6,016 bases of DNA from DATHTC01 sp050262775. GTDB lineage: Bacteria; Actinomycetota; Thermoleophilia; Gaiellales; Gaiellaceae. This document shows positions 1 to 6,016 of this stretch, piece by piece. Position 1 is the first letter of the stretch, and each line of letters begins with the position of its first letter. The stretch covers positions 1 to 6,016 of the forward strand of contig JBLNEO010000095.1 of assembly GCA_050262775.1 (NCBI GenBank), read 5' to 3'. The notes under the pieces were generated by a model. It saw nothing but the letters and a program-made list of their open reading frames with translations. It was not told the origin of the DNA and did not search any database. Made by a program: the position numbers and the translations under genes.

Positions 1-385
1 AGCGCCAGAGCACGAGCGTCGCGAACCCTCGTCCGGCCAGGTCGCGTGCGGCGTGGTCGAGCAGGGCGCGGCCGACACCCGTGCCGATGCGGTCCGGCGC
101 GGCGTAGAGCCCGCGCACCTCTCCCAGGTCCGGGGTCGCGTCGACGTCCTCGCACGGGCCGGTACGCGCGTACCCGACGACCTCGTCGTCGTCGACGGCG
201 AGCCAGAGCCGCTCCTCCGTCGGCTGCGCCTCGAGCCGCTCGCGCCAGGCGTCCGCCTCCACCGCCGGATCGAGCGCCGCCAGCCGTGCGGCGGGGAGGA
301 GCCCGTCGTACGCCGCACGCCAGGCGCGGACCTTCAGCGCGCCGAGCGCGGCCGCGTCGTCCGGCCGTGCGCGGCGGATCTCCAC
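1..385 (-). CDS. GNAT-family N-acetyltransferase, C-terminus cut by the window edge
   Basis: The minus strand reads an open frame of 128 codons from a GTG at 385-383 to the left edge. The translation begins MEIRRARPDDAAALGALK, the usual opening of a Gcn5-related acetyltransferase (beta 1 and start of helix 1). The acetyl-CoA pyrophosphate loop (motif A) is at about residues 90-110: VRGLYAAPDRIGTGVGRALL, with glycines 101, 103 and 105; the usual Gln/Arg before the first glycine is Ile100. Beta 5 (FATLVLW, 121-127) is present, but the expected C-terminal part after it lies outside the window. The family transfers an acetyl group from acetyl-CoA to an amine; the substrate cannot be told from this fragment. 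The GTG shares its first base with the TAG stop of the upstream VOC gene (TAGTG), which points to translational coupling; the only SD-like match (GGAG) is 11 bases away and weak. The fold call is firm, the substrate unknown. Confidence 0.88.
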   Translation of the reverse strand, partial: MEIRRARPDDAAALGALKVRAWRAAYDGLLPAARLAALDPAVEADAWRERLEAQPTEERLWLAVDDDEVVGYARTGPCEDVDATPDLGEVRGLYAAPDRIGTGVGRALLDHAARDLAGRGFATLVLWR

Positions 386-996
386 TAGAGGAACTGCTCC
401 GCGAAGAGCTCCGGCCGTCCCTGCGGGCCGCCGGGGACGAAGCGGACGACCGTCTCGCCGAGGAGGACGGCGCTCTGCTCGCGGTCGAGCTCGAGCAGCT
501 CCGCGAGGACGCGGGCCTTCTCGTCGGGGTCGTCGGCGCGGAGCTGGAGCTCGCCGAGCCGGAACTCGTCGCTCTCCGCGAGGAGGTCCTCGAGCCAGTC
601 GCGCGGCGGGTGCAGCTCGAGGCGGTAGCCGGCGCCCGTCGAGACGAACGTGCGGCGGCCGCCGTGCTCCTGCACGCGCAGGTCGCGTCGTGCCGCCGAC
701 TCGAGCGCCGCCTCGAACTCGTCGTCGTCGAGTGCGATGCCGATGTGGTCGACCCGCGGCAGCGGCCACTGCCCCGGCTGGACGACGACGTTGACGGCGC
801 CCCGCTCGAGCTCCGACAGCCGCAGCTTGAACCCGCGCGCGTCGAGGTCGTCCCAGGACACGCCGGGCTCGAACGACGTCTGCTCGTCGCCGATCCGTCC
901 GTAGCGGGCGACGAGGTCGAACCCGAGCTTGCCGATGTACCGGGCCTCGACCTCCCGCACGCGGCTCGTGACGAGGTGGTAGTGGAACAGGAACAC
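385..996 (-). CDS. VOC-superfamily (glyoxalase/dioxygenase-fold) protein of unknown substrate
   Basis: This 203-residue protein has a VOC-like layout. The N-terminal half (residues 4-35, FHYHLVTSRVREVEARYIGK then LGFDLVARYG) looks like a beta-alpha unit of the fold. The second module begins at RVDHIGIALDD (81-91) and ends with YRLELHPP (124-131), where H84 and E127 sit at places often used as metal ligands in VOC enzymes. A tail (about 145-203) contains another short beta-alpha unit (LGELQLRADDPDEKARVLAELL in two stretches). Members include glyoxalases, extradiol dioxygenases and antibiotic-binding proteins; nothing here picks one. The start is GTG at 996-994; an in-frame TAG at 1011-1009 leaves no earlier start, and no Shine-Dalgarno is visible. 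It is followed by the GNAT gene with a one-base overlap, so the two are probably co-expressed. No cofactor, signal or membrane segment is seen. Confidence 0.8.
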   Translation of the reverse strand: MFLFHYHLVTSRVREVEARYIGKLGFDLVARYGRIGDEQTSFEPGVSWDDLDARGFKLRLSELERGAVNVVVQPGQWPLPRVDHIGIALDDDEFEAALESAARRDLRVQEHGGRRTFVSTGAGYRLELHPPRDWLEDLLAESDEFRLGELQLRADDPDEKARVLAELLELDREQSAVLLGETVVRFVPGGPQGRPELFAEQFL

Positions 997-1005
997 CGGG
1001 CGGCG

Positions 1006-1011
1006 AGGCTA
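1006..1011 (-). promoter_or_regulatory. Putative -10 box for the VOC-GNAT unit (leaderless)
   Basis: On the minus strand TAGCCT fits the TANNNT pattern of a housekeeping-sigma -10 box. It ends nine bases before the GTG start at 996, so transcription would begin at or next to the start codon. No good -35 match is seen. The lack of a Shine-Dalgarno before this GTG agrees with a leaderless transcript. This is inference from position and pattern. Confidence 0.4.
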
Positions 1012-1012
1012 G

Positions 1013-1041
1013 CGAACACGCCGCGGTCCGGGCGCTACGCT
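1013..1041 (+). promoter_or_regulatory. Putative promoter of ctaG (leaderless)
   Basis: TACGCT at 1036-1041 fits TANNNT and ends eight bases before the A of the ATG at 1050, the distance at which transcription normally starts. A weak -35 candidate (CGAACA, 1013-1018, three of six matches to TTGACA) lies 17 bases upstream. No Shine-Dalgarno precedes the ATG, which supports a leaderless mRNA. The -35 area abuts the -10 box of the opposite unit (1006-1011), so the two promoters share space. Confidence 0.45.
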
Positions 1042-1049
1042 CGCCGCGG

Positions 1050-1886
1050 ATGGCAGCGCTCGCGCTCCAGCTCGCGCCCGTCGCGCTCGTCGGCTTCCTC
1101 TACGCGCGCCGCGCCCTGCGCCTCGGGCGCCGCGGCACCCCGGTGCCGGCGCTGCGGCTCTGGAGCTTCGGCGGCGGGCTCGTCTGCTACCTGATCGCCG
1201 TCGCGCCGCCGCTCGAGCGCCTCGGCGAGACGCGGCTGTTCGCGGCGCACATGCTCCAGCACGTCGTGCTCGGCGACCTCGCGGCGCTGCTGCTCGTCCT
1301 CGGGCTGACCGGGCCGATGCTGCGACCCCTGCTCGCGCTGCCGCCGGTCGAGAAGCTCCGCGTCCTCGCGCACCCGCTCGTCGCGCTGCCGCTGTGGGCG
1401 CTCAACCTCTACGTGTGGCACCTGCCGGTCCTGTACGAGGGCGCGATCAGGCACGACGCGCTGCACGCGCTCGAGCACGCCTGCTTCCTCGCCTTCGGGA
1501 TGCTGATGTGGGCGCCGGTGGTCGAGGTGCTGCCGGGGCCCGCGTGGTTCGGCACGGGGTGGAAGCTGGGCTACGTCGTCGTCGTGCGGATGGTCGAGAC
1601 CGTGCTCGGCAACATCTTCTTCTGGGCCGGCGCCCCGCTCTACGACTCGTACGCGCGCGCGCCGCGGATCTGGGGGATCTCGCCGCTCGCCGACCAGGGG
1701 TACGCGGGCGCCGTGATGATGGTCGAGGGGTCGCTCGTCACCATCGGCGCGCTCGCGTGGCTGTTCCTCCGGCTGGCGCAGGAGGGCGAGCTGCGCCAGG
1801 AGCTCATCGAGCGCGGCTACGACCGGCGCGCGGTCGAGCGTGCCGTCCGCTACGGCCGCGGGCAGGAGTTGTCGGAGCGACGCTGA
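1050..1886 (+). CDS. ctaG: Caa3-type cytochrome c oxidase assembly factor CtaG
   Basis: This 278-residue polytopic membrane protein matches the Caa3_CtaG family, which is needed to assemble active caa3-type cytochrome c oxidase and is thought to act in copper delivery or maturation of the CuA/CuB sites. About seven hydrophobic segments are visible, near residues 4-18, 39-54, 72-95, 110-128, 140-160, 172-195 and 218-242. Family motifs are HMLQHVVLGD (67-76, with H67 and H71), the TGP turn (87-89), VWHLPVLYEGA (122-132, H124), a second H-x3-H pair (H139, H143), and DQGYAGAVMMVEG (215-227). The C-terminal 35 residues are charged and probably cytoplasmic. The ATG at 1050 is the first start in frame and lies directly after a -10-like box, without a Shine-Dalgarno. 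The small membrane protein gene follows after 31 bases and is probably in the same operon. No oxidase subunit genes are in the window. The family call is firm; the exact function rests on family knowledge. Confidence 0.93.
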   Translation: MAALALQLAPVALVGFLYARRALRLGRRGTPVPALRLWSFGGGLVCYLIAVAPPLERLGETRLFAAHMLQHVVLGDLAALLLVLGLTGPMLRPLLALPPVEKLRVLAHPLVALPLWALNLYVWHLPVLYEGAIRHDALHALEHACFLAFGMLMWAPVVEVLPGPAWFGTGWKLGYVVVVRMVETVLGNIFFWAGAPLYDSYARAPRIWGISPLADQGYAGAVMMVEGSLVTIGALAWLFLRLAQEGELRQELIERGYDRRAVERAVRYGRGQELSERR

Positions 1887-1906
1887 ACCCGGCGCCACTC
1901 CGACCC

Positions 1907-1913
1907 GAGGAGG
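1907..1913 (+). promoter_or_regulatory. Shine-Dalgarno of the small membrane protein gene
   Basis: GAGGAGG lies four bases before GTG 1918. This strong site decides the start: the in-frame ATG at 1990 has no such site, and upstream in-frame codons lie inside ctaG. It also contrasts with ctaG itself, which has none, as expected for the second gene of an operon. Confidence 0.75.
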
Positions 1914-1917
1914 CTCC

Positions 1918-2175
1918 GTGTCCACTCCGTCCACCGAATCCGGCTCGCCGCCGCCGAGCGGTCGCGCCGACGTCACGCCGCCGCTCGGCATGGGCTTCCT
2001 GCCGGGGAGCGCCGAGCTCCTGGTCTGGATCCTCGCCCTGATCGTGGCGATGCTCGTCTGCTGGATCGCCGACACGCTCGGCGCCGGCGACTGGATGACG
2101 TTCTTCCTCTGGACGACCTCCGCGTACCTGCTCAGCCGCGGGATCGCGAAGGCGTCGCGCGTCTACGAGATGTAG
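1918..2175 (+). CDS. Small two-helix membrane protein of unknown function, downstream of ctaG
   Basis: This is an 85-residue protein starting at GTG 1918, set by a strong Shine-Dalgarno. The N-terminus (1-22) is hydrophilic and rich in Pro, Ser, Thr and Gly (MSTPSTESGSPPPSGRADVT), with no signal peptide. Two hydrophobic segments follow: residues 33-53 (ELLVWILALIVAMLVCWIAD) and about 58-74 (DWMTFFLWTTSAYLLSRG), joined by a short turn (TLGAGD). The tail is AKASRVYEM. I do not recognise the family. It lies 31 bases after ctaG on the same strand and is the last gene before a convergent hairpin, so it is probably co-transcribed with ctaG. That suggests, as inference only, a role near the cytochrome oxidase, such as a small accessory subunit or assembly helper. 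Codon use and GC content look like the neighbours, so there is no sign of recent transfer. That it is a real gene is well supported; its role is open. Confidence 0.75.
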   Translation: MSTPSTESGSPPPSGRADVTPPLGMGFLPGSAELLVWILALIVAMLVCWIADTLGAGDWMTFFLWTTSAYLLSRGIAKASRVYEM

Positions 2176-2179
2176 GGGG

Positions 2180-2207
2180 CGTGGGGGAACCGAGGGCGTC
2201 CCCCACG
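2180..2207. terminator. Hairpin between convergent ctaG-operon and purF ends
   Basis: CGTGGGGGA (2180-2188) pairs perfectly with TCCCCCACG (2199-2207), a 9-bp GC-rich stem with a 10-base loop. It starts five bases after the stop of the small membrane protein and lies 57 bases beyond the purF stop, so it could end transcription from both sides. There is no T-run on either side, so it is not a classic intrinsic terminator; T-less hairpins are often proposed in high-GC actinobacteria. The rest of the gap (2208-2264) holds a 12-bp self-complementary GC run at 2237-2248 and no gene. Confidence 0.55.
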
Positions 2208-2264
2208 GCCCGCTCCTGCTCGTCGTCGAAGCTGGGCGCCGGCCGGCGGCGGGCGCGCGCTCGT

Positions 2265-3641
2265 CTACGCCCGCGTCGCCTCGAAGCGCAGCTTCCCGAA
2301 CTCGACCGGGACGGCGGTCGGGTAGTCGCGCGTCAGGCACGCCCGGCAGAGCGCGTCCGCCGGGCGTCGCGTCGCGGACTGCAGCCCCTCGAGCGAGAGG
2401 TACGCGAGGGACGTCGCCCCGATGAGCTCGCGCACCTCCTCGACGGAGCGCGAGGCGGCGACGAGCTCCTCGGGGTCGGCGAGGTCGATCCCGTAGAAGC
2501 ACTGCCCCACGACCGGCGGCGACGACACGCGCACGTGCACCTCGGCGGCGCCCGCGTCGAACAGCATCGCGACGAGCTGCCGGGTCGTGTTGCCGCGCAC
2601 GATCGAGTCGTCGACGATCACGAGCCGCTTCCCCGTCAGCTCGGCGAGCGGGTTGAACTTGAGGTGGACGCCGAGCTCCCGCATCGCCTGGTCGGGCTGG
2701 ATGAACGTCCTGCCGACGTAGCGGTTCTTGATCAGGCCCTCCGAGAACGGGATGCCGCTCGCGCGCGCATAGCCGATCGCCGCCGGCGTCCCCGAGTCGG
2801 GGATCGGCAGCACGAGGTCGGCGTCGACGGGAGCCTCGGCCGCGAGTCGCTCCCCCATCCGGATGCGGGCGCCGTGCACCTCGACGTCGGCCAGGCGCGA
2901 GTCGGGACGCGCCAGGTAGAAGAACTCGAAGATGCAGAGCGCGCCGCGCGCCGCCGGCTCCACCGCCTGCAGCGACCGCAGCGCGCCGTCGGCGCCGACG
3001 ATCACCACCTCGCCGGGTCGCACCTCGCGCTCGTGCGCCGCGCCGATCAGGTCGAGCGCGCACGTCTCCGACGCGACCACCCAGTCCCCTTCGGGGAGGC
3101 GCCCGAGGCAGAGCGGCCGGAACCCGTGCGGATCGCGGAACGCCGCCAGCTCGCCGCCGGAGAGCGCCACGCACGAGTACGCGCCGTCGAGCCGCGCCAT
3201 CGCCGCGGCGATCGCGTCCTCGAGCCTGCCCGGCTCGCGCGCGACGAGGGCGGCGATCGCCTCCGTGTCGGAGGTCGAGACGCCGTCGAGGCCGAGCTCC
3301 TCGCGCAGGAGCGCGGCGTTGACGAGGTTGCCGTTGTGCCCGAGCGCGATCGTCCGTGCGCGCCCGTGGTGGACGAGCGGCTGCGCGTTCGCCCACTTGT
3401 TCCCGCCCGTCGTGGAGTAGCGGACGTGGCCGATCGCGAGCTGCCCGTGGAGCCCCCGCAGCGTCTGCTCGTTGAACGCCTGCGCGACGAGGCCGAGCTC
3501 GCGGAGCGCCGTCAGCCGGCCGCGGTCGGAGACGGCGATCCCGGCCGACTCCTGCCCGCGGTGCTGGAGCGCATGGAGGCCGAAGTAAGCGAGCCGCGCC
3601 ACGTCGCGTGTCTCCGAGCGGATGCCGACGACGCCGCACAC
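2265..3641 (-). CDS. purF: Amidophosphoribosyltransferase (glutamine PRPP amidotransferase)
   Basis: This 458-residue cytoplasmic enzyme makes 5-phosphoribosylamine from PRPP and glutamine, the first committed step of purine synthesis. The N-terminal Ntn-type glutaminase domain (about 1-225) has the nucleophile Cys2 in MCGVVGI, the RYSTTG motif (R74), GHNGN (101-105) and SDTE (124-127). The phosphoribosyltransferase domain (about 240-430) has ARPDS (244-248), PIPDSGTPAAIGYA (279-292), KNRYVGRTFIQP (305-316) and the PRPP loop VIVDDSIVRGNTT (341-353). Four cysteines, C236, C381, C432 and C435 (the last two as CRAC), sit where Bacillus-type PurF binds its [4Fe-4S] cluster. The start is GTG 3641, which places Cys immediately after Met; no ATG, GTG or TTG occurs in the 20 codons upstream, so no short propeptide is possible. 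It follows purL after one base, with a GGGAG 10 bases upstream inside the purL end. It is surely co-transcribed with purL. Confidence 0.97.
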   Translation of the reverse strand: MCGVVGIRSETRDVARLAYFGLHALQHRGQESAGIAVSDRGRLTALRELGLVAQAFNEQTLRGLHGQLAIGHVRYSTTGGNKWANAQPLVHHGRARTIALGHNGNLVNAALLREELGLDGVSTSDTEAIAALVAREPGRLEDAIAAAMARLDGAYSCVALSGGELAAFRDPHGFRPLCLGRLPEGDWVVASETCALDLIGAAHEREVRPGEVVIVGADGALRSLQAVEPAARGALCIFEFFYLARPDSRLADVEVHGARIRMGERLAAEAPVDADLVLPIPDSGTPAAIGYARASGIPFSEGLIKNRYVGRTFIQPDQAMRELGVHLKFNPLAELTGKRLVIVDDSIVRGNTTRQLVAMLFDAGAAEVHVRVSSPPVVGQCFYGIDLADPEELVAASRSVEEVRELIGATSLAYLSLEGLQSATRRPADALCRACLTRDYPTAVPVEFGKLRFEATRA

Positions 3642-3642
3642 G

Positions 3643-5724
<2,082 letters not shown>

Positions 5725-5731
5725 GGACCCG

Positions 5732-5737
5732 AGTCTA
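5732..5737 (-). promoter_or_regulatory. Putative -10 box of the purL-purF operon
   Basis: On the minus strand TAGACT fits TANNNT and ends seven bases before CTG 5724, so a transcript would start at or beside the candidate start codon. The best -35 candidate is weak (CCGACG, read from 5760 to 5755, 17 bases upstream). No Shine-Dalgarno is seen before the coding start, and no purine riboswitch-like leader has room here. This is inference from pattern and spacing. Confidence 0.4.
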
Positions 5738-5772
5738 GCGTCGGTCCCGGCGGCCGTCGGCGTCGCGGTGCA

Positions 5773-5792
5773 AACCGCTTGCCAAAACGGTT
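5773..5792. promoter_or_regulatory. Possible operator: AACCG-N10-CGGTT dyad
   Basis: AACCG (5773-5777) and CGGTT (5788-5792) form a 5-bp inverted repeat with 10 bases between the arms. The right arm overlaps the -35 box of the plus-strand promoter by two bases, and the dyad lies about 35 bases upstream of the purL -10 box. A dimeric repressor bound here could block the rightward gene. Arms this short can arise by chance. Confidence 0.25.
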
Positions 5793-5820
5793 GACGATCG
5801 TCTGTTCCCGGATTTAGGCT
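5791..5820 (+). promoter_or_regulatory. Putative housekeeping promoter of the exported-protein gene
   Basis: TTGACG (5791-5796, five of six to the -35 consensus) and TAGGCT (5815-5820, fits TANNNT) are separated by 18 bases. This is the best-matching promoter in the window. Transcription would start near 5827, giving a leader of about 40 bases that contains the 9-bp repeats and a strong Shine-Dalgarno. Confidence 0.6.
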
Positions 5821-5827
5821 CGGGCGG

Positions 5828-5854
5828 TTCCGGGTCTTCCGGTTCTTCCGCTCA
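5828..5854 (+). repeat. Three imperfect tandem 9-bp units in a 5' leader
   Basis: TTCCGGGTC (5828-5836), TTCCGGTTC (5837-5845) and TTCCGCTCA (5846-5854) lie head to tail, all sharing TTCCG. They begin right after the expected transcription start and end at the first base of the Shine-Dalgarno. They could be a protein or RNA contact site in the leader, or a simple slippage product. Confidence 0.5.
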
Positions 5855-5860
5855 GGAGGT
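5854..5860 (+). promoter_or_regulatory. Shine-Dalgarno that sets a TTG start
   Basis: AGGAGGT is a full anti-16S match placed six bases before TTG 5867. It is the main reason to take TTG as the start, since no ATG or GTG follows at proper distance in frame and the signal peptide begins exactly there. Confidence 0.8.
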
Positions 5861-5866
5861 TCACAC

Positions 5867-6016
5867 TTGCACCGCCGCCGCATTCCCTGGGTCCTCGCGC
5901 TTGCGCTGGGGCTCCTGTTCGCGCTGAGCTCCAGCGCGACTGCGCAGGTCGCCGTCTCCGCGCGGACGACCGCGACAACCATCACCGCCGCCCCCGCGTT
6001 CACCCCGGCCGAGCTG
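5867..6016 (+). CDS. Exported protein with signal peptide, C-terminus outside the window
   Basis: Fifty codons are open from TTG 5867 to the right edge. The start MHRRRIPWVLALALGLLFAL is a textbook Sec signal peptide: three arginines, a hydrophobic core (about 6-20), then SSSATA with likely cleavage after Ala26 (ATA before Q27). There is no twin-arginine pattern with the usual following residues and no lipobox cysteine. The mature start is Ala/Thr-rich (QVAVSARTTATTITAAP) and reaches APAFTPAEL at the edge. That ending resembles the opening of secreted PQQ-binding-like beta-propeller dehydrogenases or c-type cytochrome proteins I have seen in related bacteria, but this is a weak impression from nine residues. 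That it is a real exported protein is well supported by promoter, Shine-Dalgarno and signal peptide; the product is unknown. It is divergent from purL and has no visible link to purine synthesis. Confidence 0.72.
   Translation, partial: MHRRRIPWVLALALGLLFALSSSATAQVAVSARTTATTITAAPAFTPAEL

Noticed and set aside
46..1194. Long plus-strand open frame across the GNAT, VOC and ctaG start regions
   Set aside because: The translation is Arg/Ala/Pro-rich without any domain, it runs antisense to two recognisable genes and across a divergent promoter region. It is a GC-rich shadow frame.
2237..2248. Twelve-base perfect palindrome of C and G
   Set aside because: Such C/G runs are frequent by chance in this composition; with no loop it cannot form a stable RNA hairpin and no partner site was seen.
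1804..3639. Minus-strand open frame of over 600 codons spanning purF and the ctaG operon end
   Set aside because: It is the purF strand in another frame, gives a low-complexity Arg/Ala/Gly protein and crosses the convergent hairpin.
5725..5866. Purine riboswitch or other structured RNA upstream of purL
   Set aside because: The predicted purL transcript starts at or beside its start codon, leaving no leader for an aptamer, and I saw no conserved purine-aptamer core on either strand.
5725..6003. Ninety-three-residue N-terminal extension of PurL
   Set aside because: It is not like any PurL N-terminus, is encoded across the opposite gene's signal peptide and promoter, and would need a promoter inside that gene.

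Overview
The window is very GC-rich, compact bacterial DNA. It carries five complete protein genes and two genes cut by the window edges. I saw no tRNA, rRNA, CRISPR array, insertion sequence or phage gene. The base composition, the frequent TANNNT -10 boxes placed directly before start codons, a caa3-type CtaG and a Fe-S-type PurF together suggest a high-GC Actinomycetota. Thermoleophilia (Gaiellales/Solirubrobacterales-like) is my best guess, from general resemblance only.

Layout. On the minus strand, 1-996 holds a two-gene unit: a VOC/glyoxalase-fold protein followed by a GNAT acetyltransferase that overlaps it by one base and runs off the left edge. A 53-bp divergent promoter region (997-1049) separates it from a plus-strand pair, ctaG (1050-1886) and an 85-residue two-helix membrane protein (1918-2175). 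A 9-bp perfect hairpin (2180-2207) lies between this pair and the convergent minus-strand purine unit. That unit is transcribed purL (5724-3643) then purF (3641-2265), with one base between them. After a 142-bp divergent region (5725-5866), a plus-strand gene begins with a strong Shine-Dalgarno, a TTG start and a signal peptide, and is cut by the right edge.

How the genes work together. PurF makes phosphoribosylamine from PRPP and glutamine (first committed step of IMP synthesis), and PurL makes FGAM (fourth step). This PurL is the short form without a glutaminase domain, so it should need PurS and PurQ, which are not in the window. CtaG is a membrane assembly factor for caa3-type cytochrome c oxidase, and the small membrane protein after it probably belongs to the same respiratory context. 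The VOC/GNAT pair and the exported protein have no visible link to either pathway.

The most unusual points are: (1) purL has no ATG, GTG or TTG where it should start, and a CTG seven bases after a -10-like box is the best candidate; (2) three genes look leaderless; (3) PurF keeps all four Fe-S cysteines but has no room for a propeptide; (4) the divergent region before the exported-protein gene has a dyad overlapping the -35 box and a three-unit 9-bp repeat in the leader. I found no convincing undescribed multi-gene system; most of the window is ordinary housekeeping.
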